From positions 4,949,501-5,013,500 of the forward strand of contig NC_084767.1 in NCBI RefSeq assembly GCF_028858725.1: DNA of 64,000 nt. Direction: 5' to 3'. Shown here one piece after another: positions 10,525-20,375 of the stretch (positions are counted from its first letter, which is position 1; each line of letters opens with the position of its first letter). The translations under genes were made by a program, and so were the position numbers. The notes beneath the pieces were generated by a model that had not been told where the DNA came from, searched no databases, and worked only from the letters and a program-made list of their open reading frames with translations. The stretch comes from Colius striatus (Eukaryota > Chordata > Aves > Coliiformes > Coliidae).

Positions 10525-11360
10525 GTAGGTGCCTGTGGGTGCATGGGCGGGTTTGCTGGGTGTGTGGGGTGGCGGGGATGGGGCGAAGTCGGTGCTGAGA
10601 TCCCCCAGCAGCGTGGGTGCTCCTGCTCTGTGCCAGTGCCTGCCCCAGCACAGCCCCTCCAGCAGCCCCCTCTGCCAGCCGTGGGATGCTCAGCCCAGTT
10701 GGCTGCGGGGAGGTGGGCAGGGGCGCACGGACACTGTGCCTGGGGAAGGAGGGAGGCGAGCAGAGAGCAGCCACAGGCTGCTGGTGGGGAATCCTGCTGG
10801 CCATGGGGCTGGCCAGGAGTGGCCAGAGCTGCCTCAGGGCCAGGCAGTGCTGAGCAAAGAGACTTTCCCTCCACTTGCATCCTGGCCCAGGGAAAGGAGC
10901 TTGGTGGGGCTCACCCAGTTTTGCAGAGGTGGAGCAGGGCCATGCTGGGGCTTGGGGCAGGATTGCTTCCTGTTCGGTGTACGTCTGGGGCGTCAAACAC
11001 GAGGAGCCGGGGACGAGGGCAGGCAGAGTCCCCTCACAGAGGGCCACGGCCACTCGCTCTGCTCCTGCAGCCACCGTGCCACTGCTGCTTTGGGGGGAAC
11101 GGGCTGGGGAGGGGGTGAGGCTGGGGCTCAGTAGCGAGGGTTTGCAGGGCACAGAAGCCCCTCTACCCAGCGCTCCTGCACTGAGCTGTCGCTGTGGGAC
11201 CCCGCTGCCAGCCCAGGCTGTGCCATTGCCCTGCTGCCCATGGCCCCAGCCAGCCCCAGGGCTGAATGGCTGCCCCATCCTCATCCCCTGGGGCTGCAGC
11301 AGCGGCTGTGGAGCACAGTCAGCCTGGGTCTGGCCGGCCGTGGGGCTGGTGCAGAGGGGA
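10525..11360. other. GC-rich, nothing recognised (possible host-gene intron)
   Basis: Starts at the candidate donor after 10524 and runs to the 41-bp array. No exon or element could be supported. Confidence 0.4.
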
Positions 11361-11853
11361 CGAGGAGATGGCAGGCACCAGCCCCACACGGTGTGAGGGC
11401 ACAGGGCGATGGCAGGCACCGGCCCCACACGGTGTGAGGGCACAGGGCAATGGCAGGCACCGGCCCCACACGGTGTGAGGGCACAGGGCAATGGCAGGCA
11501 CCGGCCCCACACGGTGTGAGGGCACAGGGCAATGGCAGGCACCGGCCCCACACGGTGTGAGGGCACAGGGCAATGGCAGGCACCGGCCCCACACAGTGTG
11601 AGGGCACAGGGCAATGGCAGGCACCGGCCCCACACGGTGTGAGGGCACAGGGCGATGGCAGGCACCGGCCCCACACGGTGTGAGGGCACAGGGCAATGGC
11701 AGGCACCGGCCCCACACAGTGTGAGGGCACAGGGCGATGGCAGGCACCAGCCCCACACGGTGTGAGGGCACAGGGCGATGGCAGGCACCGGCCCCACACA
11801 GTGTGAGGGCACAGGGCAATGGCAGGCACCGGCCCCACACGGTTGAGGGCACA
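11361..11853. repeat. 41-bp minisatellite, about 12 copies
   Basis: Unit CAGGGCAATGGCAGGCACCG plus GCCCCACACGGTGTGAGGGCA. Units differ at a few sites (GCAATGG/GCGATGG, ACGGTG/ACAGTG, CACCGG/CACCAG). Each carries the near-palindrome CACACGGTGTG. Because 41 is not a multiple of three, the same array is read in all three frames; on the - strand this makes long repeat-derived open frames. Confidence 0.97.
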
Positions 11854-14800
11854 GACAGGGCTCGTTCCTGGACAGCCTGGCTGGGCTGTGCCTCCTCCCT
11901 GCCCGTCCCTCGCAGGACACGCTGCTGCCTTTGCCTGGGCTGTGGATGGCTGCTCCCAGGGTGACAGCAGCGGCTGTCACCTCTCAGTGTGTCACCCGGG
12001 GACAAGCTGCCATGTCCCCAGACTCCTTCCTCTGCGGGGCAGCTCCCAGTGCCGCAGGGACCCCCCAGCTGCTGCCCGCACCCAGCCAGGACACGAGGCC
12101 ATCCCTGGGGATGCAAGCTCCTGTGTGGGCAGCGTGTCCCTCTGCAAGGGGCTGGTGATAGGTGACAGGACACCGTAACCTCTGGGTCCCGGCCTGTCCC
12201 CAGCTCGCTGTGCCTCCAGGGCTCGCCGCTGCGGCTGGCTGCTCCCAGGGAAGCGGTGGCACCTCGGCACTGGCGTTGTGAATGGGGACAAGGAGCCACT
12301 GGTGCCACATGGCCCGTGTCCCTGTGCCAGCAGGATGTGTCCCGGGCACAGGGCTGCCCTGCCCCAGCTCACTGGGCACGGCAGAGGCTGCTGTGCTGCA
12401 GGGCAGTGCCGTTGCCTCCCCGCAGCAGACGCCTCCACCAAAGGCTTCCCTTTGGTTATCAGCAGGAATTCGGGGACGGCTGTGTCTAGACAGGCTGCAG
12501 CTCTGGGTGGCTGCTGGACACAGTGGCATTTCCCTCCCTGCTTGTCAGGAGGCAGTCTGGAGATGATTAAAGGCGCATTTTTTTCCCCTTCCCTTGGTCT
12601 CCTTTTCTATCTGAGAATCAGCCTTGTTTCTCATTAGGTTTTTCCAAGGCTTTTCCAGACAGGGGGTGGGGTGAAGGCCCCCACAGGTCCCATGGCTGCA
12701 GCCCAGCGGGTGCTGGGACAACACTCAGAGGCTAGAGGTAGAGGCTAGAGTCAGCCTCTGTGCATAGCCAGGGACGTGGGGACCTGTAGGGAACTGGGCT
12801 TTTGTGTCCCATAGCCCAGAGACACCAGCCTGAGCAGGGAAAGGGGCCAGTGAATGCCCTGGGCTGCCCTAGGGACAGACAGGGACCGTTCCCGGCACTG
12901 GCAGCCAAATCCCAGCTGAATGTGCAGCAACGGGCTGAGCACAGAGCTGGTATGGCCATGCCAGGCCATGCCAGGCTGTGCTGGGACAGGGAGCAGCAGC
13001 GGCACCGGGGCAGGGCTGGCCTCTGCAGAGCCCAGGGCAGTGCCAGCCGGTGCCTGACTGCCTGGGCAACCTGGGGATGGTCACACTGACCGTGGGCATG
13101 GGGAAGAGGCTGCTGGATGGCCAGCAAGCCCCTGGGGCCAGCCCTGTGCCCACACTGGGAGTGCTCTGTGTGCAAGGCAGGTGAGCAGAGACAGGAGGGC
13201 TGAGCGAGAGGCAGCCAGTCAGCCTGGGGTCTGTTCCACGTGAGACACGGCAGCAGGAGCGCCGAGCATCGGCATCCTCCCTGTCCCACTGTCACTGGAG
13301 CAGGGAAGCAAGGTGCTGTGTGGGATCAGCCAGCGTGCCCAGAGGCTGCCATCCCACTTGGGCAGCAGGCACTGCCATGGGCCTGGCACGCTGTCCCTGA
13401 GAACCCCACAGCTGAGGCTCTGTTGGGATACAGATGCAACAGCTCTGTTGAGCCCCTTCCCCAGTGACTGCAGGGAGGTGGGATGTGCTGGCAATGCTGG
13501 AGGCTTCCCAGTGCAGGCAGCCAGGTCTGCCCTGAGAGCACTGGGAGGGAGCACAGGTCCCCTGCTCTGCAGGGACATCTCTGGCACGGTGGGCACAGCA
13601 CAGGGCTGGGACGGGAAGGACAGCGCGGGCTCTCCCTGGGCTGAGCACTGCTGGGAGCTGGATGAGCAGCTCCCCTGGGACAAAGGACAGCAGCAGAGGG
13701 CTGTGGGACCCGTCACACTGTGTGTGGGGCAGATACTCTGTGGTGGCCATGGGACTGACTCACTGGTGCACAGGGCAACATCTCTCTTTCAGCCTGGCCT
13801 TCATACCTGGGATCCCTCATGGCACACTTGCCCTTCCTTTTGTCCCACTCCCTTTTCAACCTTATTTTGTAAATGTCATTGTTCTTATTCTCTACCTCCA
13901 GCCCCCATGAGCCTCTCAGCACCTGAGCAGAGGAGCTGCATGCTCAGCCCATCCCTTCCCATAGCTCTGCAGGGAAACAGCACCTGCCTGCCAATCCTGA
14001 TGGAACCTTTGTGCTTGATCTTTTTCCACATCCCCTCCCCTGCTTGCCCATTTAGGGCACTTTCTTGTAGTCTCTTTTCCTCCTGGGCTGGGCGGGCAGC
14101 AGGCAGGGCTGGGAAAGCTGGGCCCTGCAGGGGAAGTGCTTTACTAACTGCGCTCCTCTCATGACCAGGGATGCTGCACACACCTCCCCCACCCCCTTGC
14201 TGGAGCAGAGAGAAGATGTTAAAGCCCAGATGAGCAGCCATGAGCCTGGCAGCTTAATGAGCCCCAGCCACACCACGGCTGAGACTCTGTGAGAGAACAG
14301 GGAGCCTGGCTGCTCCCTGCCCACTCCAACTCCATCCTGTCTGCAGGCCTCGTGTGAGCTGCTGCCTGCCCAGCCTCTGGGCAGCTCTGCCTGGCAGCCA
14401 CACCGTGCAGGAGCAGAGCCCGGGGAGTGGGGAGGAGGCTGGAGCAGCCGCCCCACACCGCCTGGGAACAGTGTCTGCGGGGAGCTCTGGTTCCCACCAG
14501 CCCTTCCCAGCGAGGGCTGGAGGCCGGTGACGTGCCGGCCTGTCCCCGCTGGGACTTCACCCCTGCACCGCTTCCTCCAGAGCGGGAACGGGACGTGTAA
14601 ACAGAGTGGGAGGGCTGGGGCCGGCCCCGCTCCCACGGCCCGGCTGCCCCAGCCCCCAGCCCCCAGCCCACAGCCCTCGCCGGTGGGCTCCCCGGCACAC
14701 AAACACCTCCCAGCCGGAGGGCACGGCGACCGGGCTGCTGTGTGCCTCGGCCCTGCTCAAGCCGTGCTGCTTCCAGCCACGAAGCCTCTTCCTGCTGCTT

Positions 14801-15250
14801 CTGCCCATCTGGGGACTCTCTCTCACCCCTGGCCAGGCTCTGGTGTTGCTGGGGGGTTGCAGCCCCTCGCTGCAGCATCTGACACCAGCGGGTTGTGCAC
14901 AGCAGCACAGGACTGGGCACAGGTGGGCTCAGCGGGTCATTGCCCTGCCCCAGCGTGACAAACAGGGAGATGCCAGCTCGTGTGTGCAGCCTGGAGGTAG
15001 CAGAGGCCCCCTCTGCCCCTGGGCTCCCTCCCACCACCCTCACAGTGCCAGCACCTTGCTCCTCAGGCAGGGGCTGGAGGAGCCCAGCTCTGCACAGACA
15101 CCAAATGAGGCGATTTCTCCCTCACTCTGGAAGCAGGAGAGGTGCCGCCTGGCCCAGGAGGAAGGCGCACAAGCCAGATGCGCTCTCCCCTCTGCACCCA
15201 TCCCCTGCTCTCAGCCCCCCAAACTTGCTCCTTTGTTCTTGGTATTGTAA
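11854..15250. other. GC-rich, nothing recognised (possible host-gene intron)
   Basis: About 3.4 kb with no exon, RNA gene or transposon that I can support. Short AT-richer patches occur near 12560-12640 (GATGATTAAAGG, T-run, CTCATTAGG) and 13800-13900. Isolated acceptor-like tracts are present but cannot be tied to exons. Confidence 0.4.
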
Positions 15251-15339
15251 TTTATCCCAGCAAAACCCAGCGAGAAAGAGCAGCATCCCCCTGGGCCCCC
15301 TTGGCTCGCCCCCAGCATGGGAGATGGGGGCCGCTCGGT

Positions 15340-15530
15340 CTCCAAATCTGCCTTTTTGACCATAAAAGGGCAGGCACGCCGCAGCCCCGGCGGGAGGATG
15401 GGAAAGGGAAGGCAGAGCTATTTATAGCTGAGCATCAGGACCTCAGCCTGAACTCAGGGTTAATCAGCCTGCGACCAGATTAGGATCTCTCTTGGCCCCT
15501 CCATTTTCTCATAAACCTTTGATTTAATAC
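15340..15530 (+). promoter_or_regulatory. SRF/MEF2 muscle enhancer candidate
   Basis: A perfect CArG box CCATAAAAGG (15360-15369) lies about 50 bases before a perfect MEF2 site CTATTTATAG (15418-15427). Homeodomain-type GGGTTAATCAG and GATTAGG follow, then a TCF/LEF-type CTTTGAT near 15519. The block is about 3.8 kb upstream of miR-143. SRF/myocardin control of miR-143/145 through an upstream CArG box, and MEF2 input, are established in mammals. Two exact consensus sites this close in GC-rich DNA are unlikely to be chance, but occupancy is inferred. Confidence 0.65.
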
Positions 15531-15604
15531 CAGTGCTGGCGAGGGAGGGAGGAGGAAGGGAGAGAGGAGGTACCTCTCCTCTGCAGAGGCCACTATGATC
15601 CATG

Positions 15605-16079
15605 GGGGATGGATGGAAATGCTGGGAGACAGGATGGAGATGCTGTGGGTGGGAAGGAGATGCTGCGGGATTGGATGGAAATGCTGGAGGATTGGATGGA
15701 GATGATGGGGATGAGATGGAGATGCTGGAGGATTGGATGGAGATGCTGGGGATGGGATGGAGATGCTGGAGGATTGGATGGAGATGATGGGGATGAGATG
15801 GAGATGCTGGAGGATTGGATGGAGATGCTGGGGATGGGATGGAGATGCTGGAGGATTGGATGGAGATGATGGGGATGAGATGGAGATGCTGGAGGATTGG
15901 ATGGAGATGCTGGGGATGGGATGGAGATGCTGAGGGATTGGATGGAGATGCTGGGGATGGGATGGAGATGCTGAGGGATTGGATGGAGATGCTGGGGATG
16001 GGATGGAGATCCTGGGGATAAGATGGAGATGCTGGGGATGAGATGGAGATGCTGGGGATGGGATGGAGATGCTGGGAGA
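15605..16079. repeat. 20/21-bp minisatellite with 82-bp higher-order unit
   Basis: Units begin ATGGAGATG and end CTGGGGATGGG, ATGGGGATGAG or CTGGAGGATTGG. In the centre four units (20+21+20+21) form a repeating 82-bp block. The purine strand is + and almost lacks C. The array starts about 180 bases after the MEF2 site. Open frames rich in WRCWGWDGDAG or HPQHLHPI come from it. Confidence 0.96.
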
Positions 16080-16655
16080 GCTGGAATGCCCTCCTGGGAA
16101 GGCGTGTTGTAGCTGTCCTGACACCAGCTTGTGCTGCAAGGTGACAGAAAGCAGCATCCCCATGTGATTGCTGCCCATAAGGGGCACCCATCAGGCGGGG
16201 TCAGTCCCTGAGATGTCCGTAGAGCTGAGTTCTTCCAGCAACAGCATGTTCCCCTGCATTGTTCCAGCACTTCCCACCTGGGAAGGAGGCATGCCTTGAG
16301 CTCTTTGGGCAGGATTTACTTTGCCAGGTGTCACCCAGAAATGAGTGTCCTGGCCAGCAGGCGGTGGCATCAGTGCTGCTTGGATGGCTGGTGACCAGAG
16401 CTGGATCAGAGCTCACCTGGAGCAGGGATGGAGCCCTGATGGCTGGGGGAGATGGAGATTTTGGGGTCCAGGAGTAGGTGAAAGGGTGCCTGCATGGAGC
16501 TCAGCATCACCCAGTGCCTCGCACCCTCCCTCAGCGAGCAGGGCAGCCCGGAACCGCTCACAGCAGAGCGTTCCTGGCTGGAGGGCCCTGAAGCCCAGGC
16601 CTGGCCTCACCAACAGCCTCACGGGGCTGGAGAACTTCAAGGAGGAAACAAATCC
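16080..16655. other. Nothing recognised
   Basis: Unique sequence between the minisatellite and the second candidate promoter. No exon or element supported. Confidence 0.4.
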
Positions 16656-16862
16656 CAACTGCTATTAAAAAAGGACATTTCCTGCAGCGGCCGCCTGCCT
16701 GGAGAGGGGAAAGGGCACGGTGTTGTAAGCGTGGGGAGGGCCGAGCTCTGACTCAGCCCAGCGCCGCGGGGGAGGCAGCTCCAGCCCCGAGCGCTCGCCC
16801 GCTGCCGTCCTCACACCCAGCGCCCGGCGCGGGGCCGGCCAGCGCGGACACGGCTCGGCGAG
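16656..16862 (+). promoter_or_regulatory. Candidate proximal promoter and first exon
   Basis: An AT-rich CTATTAAAAAAGG (16662-16674, MEF2/TATA-like) and GACATTTCCTG precede an AP-1 site TGACTCA (16749-16755). A CpG-dense stretch then ends in a strong splice donor GGCGAG|GTGAGC (after 16862). This is the structure of a CpG promoter with a short first exon on the + strand. It would give a shorter primary transcript for the microRNAs, which start about 2.3 kb downstream. No transcript evidence is available. Confidence 0.4.
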
Positions 16863-17274
16863 GTGAGCGGCGGGTAGGAGCCAGGCCAGTGCCAGGCAGC
16901 GCTGGTGTGGCCAGGGAAGGAGCAGGGGCACTGTCTGGGTGCTCTCCAGAGAGCTCAGGCTGGGGGCTGGTGGCCCCTGGGCATGGCGGGACCGGTTCGG
17001 TCCCCTTGATTTGGTTTCATCTTCTGGCACGTTGGCACTCGCGCGAGCAAGGGGAAGGGCAAGCTGGGGCTGTCGCTCTCCTCCTGGCTGGCACTGCTCA
17101 GGGGACACTGGTGTCCCCAGCATGGAGCAGCAGGGGTGCTGGGGGCAGAGAGTGGGGGGCTGCAGGGCACGCTGGCAGCAGCCTCCTTTCCTCGGGAAAC
17201 CGGGACAAAACCGAGTGGAGACAAGGGGGGAAGGGGCAGCCTCAGCTGGCTTTCTTGCCCCATCTTGGGGCCAC

Positions 17275-17363
17275 GGGATGGGGACATGGGAGGGAGGACG
17301 GGGACATGGGTGGGAGGATGGGGACATGGGTGGGAGGATGGGGACATGGGTGGGAGGATGGGG
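17275..17363. repeat. 20-bp tandem repeat, about 4.5 copies
   Basis: Unit ATGGGGACATGGGTGGGAGG, nearly identical copies. G-rich on the + strand. Confidence 0.95.
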
Positions 17364-18425
17364 TGCTTCCCTCTCCCCCAAACCCTCCCCTCGGGCAGAT
17401 GTTTTGCCTCCGCCCCGCGGGATGCACAGCCCAGCACATTCCTTCGGCCTTTCTCTGCGTTCCTTTCCCCACCAGCAGCTCCCCAGGGATGGCAGCTCCC
17501 AGACCCATGACCTGGGGGCAGAGAAGGCGCCATCCCATCTTTTCCCACCAAGGCTGAGACGGTGGCAGGGAGAGGACAGGAGCCATCCCCAAGGCTCCCC
17601 GCAGCCATCATTGGGAAAGGGGAGCGAGCCTCACACTCTTGGGGCACACATGGCCCTGAGCAATCAAAAGGACTTCCTTTGAGTGGCTGTTGATGGGTTT
17701 CTTGTGTTCACAGAGCTGTTGGCACTGCTGGCCCATGGGGTGCCAGGCCCCAGAGCAGCTGCCTGGGAAGGGACCCGGGAAGGGACCCCAGAAGCTAAAG
17801 CTCCACAGCAGCTCTGCATTGCCATGCTGACTGCCATCCTCTGTGTCTTACAGGCTCAGCCATGGGAGGCCCTGGGGACATGGAAGCTGCTGAAAGCACC
17901 TGATGACTGTTTGGCCCCCAAAACGTGTCCAGCGGCGAGGCAGAGGCAGAGCAGCAGCGCGTGCCCTTTCCCTGGGCACAGGCAGCCACACATGCGGAGG
18001 GGCTGCCCCCGGGCACGCTGCAGGGCCGCTCATCGCTCCCTCCCGAAGCTCAGCAGCCCCTTCCTGGGGTGTGCAGGGGGCCAGGCAGAAGCTGTGCCAT
18101 GGCACAGGGCAGCAGGAGGGTCCCTGCAGCACCTGCTCTGGCTCTGGGTCCCCGGGGCTGTTTCCACGCGTGGCCAGAGCTCGGGGCTGGCCTGGCGGTG
18201 GCTGGGAGATAACCCTGTGCTGGCTGAGGCCGCTTCCAAACCTCACTCCTGACTGACGGGTGCTGTGAGCTCGGGGTACCACGGGGCTCTTTCCCCCCCT
18301 CTTTCCTCCTCCCAGCAGTTGGGGAGCCCAGGGGGGCTCTGCCCTGGCTCGCAGTGGGTGCAGGCAGCCAGGGGCTTGGGCCAGGGCTGCAGCATCTGCT
18401 TCTTGTCAGGCTGCCGGCAGCACCA
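17364..18425. other. Host-gene interior, no firm exon
   Basis: Contains one acceptor-like sequence (TCCTCTGTGTCTTACAG ending at 17853) that could open a host-gene exon at 17854. I could not place a matching donor with confidence. Confidence 0.3.
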
Positions 18426-18434
18426 CAGCTGCCG

Positions 18435-18520
18435 GGGCTCTGATAGATGGTGTGTTTATCACATTGCAGCTTTGCTCAGGATGTTAGTGTTTGCCTGCAA
18501 AAGACATTTTTGGGCTTGGC
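18435..18520 (+). promoter_or_regulatory. GATA and CArG-like cluster upstream of miR-143
   Basis: TGATAGATGG and GTTTATCACA carry GATA-type cores on opposite strands. ACATTTTTGG near 18508-18517 is a CArG box with one mismatch. The cluster is 0.7 kb before pre-miR-143 and AT-richer than its surroundings. Function is inferred. Confidence 0.35.
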
Positions 18521-19159
18521 CGCTCCTTCCATCCTCCCTCTCCTCCTGCTTCCCCCACCCCGGATCCTCGCCCCTGGCTCTGGATGGGCTCCCTCCCACA
18601 GCCCCTGGTGCTTGCCCGCGGGAAGGGCTGGCTCAGCATGGGAAGCCGAGGTGCTGGCCAGCTGCATGGGGATGGAGACTGGGACAGGGACAAGGGTGGG
18701 AAGGGACAGCAAGAGCCGTCACGGGCTCCTCATACCCCAGGATGGGGAAAGGGCAGAGGGTTGGGGGATGTGCTGCGTGGTACCCACAGCCCCACACCAT
18801 CCTGAAGTGTACCGGCCCTGCTGAGTGGCAGCCCTGGGCTGACTCCCGTCACCCTCCCCCCCTCACCCAGCCCCACACCAGTTCTTGGGGAGTGGGGTAC
18901 ACCGATTTGGAGGCAGAATCCCCCACCCCCATCTGTCCCTGTCCCTGTCTGTCCCTGCAGAGCTGTGACTAGGCTGAGCTACCAAGCCCAGCTCTGTCCT
19001 GCTATCGTGTTGGGGCTGGGCACAGGGGATGCAGGCACATGGCTCTCGAGGAGGATGGGGCTACCTGTGCCACAGCCAGAAAGGTGGGCAGACACACAGC
19101 CTCGCCATGGCACGACCCACGGACGCACAGCAGCCGCAGCGAGGCTGACCACGGGCTCC

Positions 19160-19255
19160 TCCATGTCTCCCAGCCCAAGGTGCAGTGCTGCATCTCTGGT
19201 CAATTGGGAGTCTGAGATGAAGCACTGTAGCTCGGGAAGGGAGGAACTGTGCACC
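19160..19255 (+). ncRNA. MIR143: pre-miR-143 hairpin
   Basis: The 5p arm is at 19179-19200 and the 3p arm at 19213-19233, with seed GAGATGA. The two arms pair across a 12-base loop (CAATTGGGAGTC). The flanks CATGTCTCCCAGCC and GGGAAGGGAGGAACTG extend the stem as in other vertebrates. The 3p mature sequence looks identical to the known vertebrate miR-143-3p over all 21 bases. In other vertebrates this microRNA is enriched in smooth muscle and works with miR-145 in contractile-state regulation. It is processed by Drosha and Dicer from the + strand host transcript. Confidence 0.98.
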
Positions 19256-19520
19256 TGGGGACTGCCGGGCACCCACCCGCCAGGACAAGAGGCGGAAGGA
19301 GAGCTGACCCCTGGCCCCAGGAAAGGGCCCACCACAAAGAGCAAGGGGGGAGAAGTGAGTGGGGAGGTTTCTCCTTGCAGCACCCCCGTGTCTGCTGGGC
19401 ACAGGGCAGGGGGCCCGTTGTGTGGTGAGGGGCAGCAGGGACACGGCAGGGACATCCCCCATCAGCCACACGTGGGGCCCGGCTGGTGAGGCCGCGTGGG
19501 GCTGGCGCAGAGCCCTGCTC

Positions 19521-19606
19521 GCCGTGCCCTCAGGGTCCAGTTTTCCCAGGAATCCCTTAGGCACTACGTTGGGGATTCCTGGAAATACTGTTCTTGGGGC
19601 CACGGC
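19521..19606 (+). ncRNA. MIR145: pre-miR-145 hairpin
   Basis: The 5p arm is at 19535-19557 (seed TCCAGTT) and the 3p arm at 19573-19594. The basal stem pairs GCCGTGCC with GGGCCACGGC. Both arms match the known vertebrate miR-145 sequences over their full length. The mature 5p starts only about 300 bases after the end of miR-143-3p, much closer than the roughly 1.7 kb in human, so the two are surely co-transcribed. Known targets in mammals include KLF4/KLF5-type regulators of smooth-muscle fate. Confidence 0.98.
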
Positions 19607-19836
19607 TGGGCGGCTGGAGGGGGCAGCGAGCCGCTGCCTGCACAGGAGCCTGTGACTGAGGTACGGGGCTGTGGGAACGGGGGGCTGTGAGTGTGGGAGA
19701 GCCCACATCTCCCCCAAACATGGAGAGGTGGGCAACCCAGCCCGGGCAGCCGCAGCTCCCCCACGCCAAGGGGTGACCCCGTGGGTCACGCTGATGCTTC
19801 GCACCCTGCCCTGCCCTGCACGGCCAGCCGGGGGGC

Positions 19837-19842
19837 AATAAA
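19837..19842 (+). terminator. Poly(A) signal of the microRNA host transcript
   Basis: AATAAA about 230 bases after pre-miR-145 on the same strand, followed by a short GT-containing stretch. The likely cleavage site is near 19860. Confidence 0.55.
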
Positions 19843-19972
19843 GGTCTCGACTCCCAAACGACTCTGTCCTGGCCGGTCCTTGGGGCTGGGAGCAGGGTGG
19901 GAGCCCGCGGCTCGGGGCCAGCACAGTTTGGGGCAGACAGAGTGGAACTGCCCCGCTCCTGCGGCACGAACC

Positions 19973-19992
19973 AACGAACGAACGAACGAACG
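19973..19992. repeat. (AACG)5 microsatellite
   Basis: Five perfect AACG units. An unusual CpG-containing tetranucleotide repeat. Confidence 0.95.
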
Positions 19993-20039
19993 CAGCCGCC
20001 GACGGGCCCGACGGGGCGGGCGGGGGGCGGCGGCGGCAG

Positions 20040-20375
20040 AAGCAAGGGGCGGGACAAGGGGCGGTGGGACAAGGGGCGGGCAGGCTGTCCCGACGGGAGA
20101 AGGGGCGGTGGGAGAAGAGAAGGGGCGGCCAGGCTGTCCCGAAGGGAGAAGGGGCGGTGGGAGAAGAGAAGGGGCGGGCAGGCTGTCCCGACGGGAGAAG
20201 GGGCGGTGGGAGAAGAGAAGGGGCGGCCAGGCTGTCCCGACGGGAGAAGGGGCGGTGGGAGAAGAGAAGGGGCGGGCAGGCTGTCCCGATGGGAGAAGGG
20301 GCGGTGGGACAAGAGAAGGGGCGGGCAGGCTGTCTCGGAGGGGCGGTGGGAGAAGAGAAGGGGCGGGCAGGCTGT
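20040..20375. repeat. 49-bp G-rich minisatellite, about 6.5 copies
   Basis: Unit: AGGGGCGGGCAGGCTGTCCC then GACGGGAGAAGGGGCGGTGG then GAGAAGAGA. Variants are GGCCAGG/GGGCAGG and GACGGG/GAAGGG/GATGGG. Each unit holds several GGGG/GGG runs on the + strand and two GGGGCGG (GC-box/Sp1-type) motifs. It lies about 200 bases downstream of the host poly(A) signal, in a CpG-dense stretch. Long open frames here are artefacts. Confidence 0.96.

Larger units (their letters stand above)
10355..19860 (+). ncRNA. Presumed miR-143/145 host long noncoding RNA (CARMN/MIR143HG-like)
   Basis: In mammals miR-143 and miR-145 derive from one long noncoding smooth-muscle and cardiac transcript lying between IL17B and CSNK1A1. 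The same position and strand apply here. Visible support: a promoter-like block at 10.2-10.36 kb and a second at 16.66-16.86 kb with donor GAG|GTGAGC after 16862. Acceptor-like sites are at 17853 (CCTCTGTGTCTTACAG) and 18960 (a long pyrimidine tract ending CCCTGCAG). AATAAA lies at 19837-19842. An economical model puts both hairpins in one terminal exon, 18961 to about 19860. No conserved open frame spans these sites, so I treat it as noncoding. The boundaries and internal exons are inferred; the microRNAs themselves are certain. Confidence 0.5.

Noticed and set aside
11361-11853. Regularly spaced repeats resembling an array with spacers
   Set aside because: The units are contiguous tandem copies without unique spacers, in vertebrate DNA. 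Not CRISPR.
10505-11980. A - strand open frame of 491 codons with repeated VWGRCLPLPCALT-type segments
   Set aside because: It is driven by the 41-bp minisatellite, has no domain or signal, and parallel frames are also open. Not a gene.
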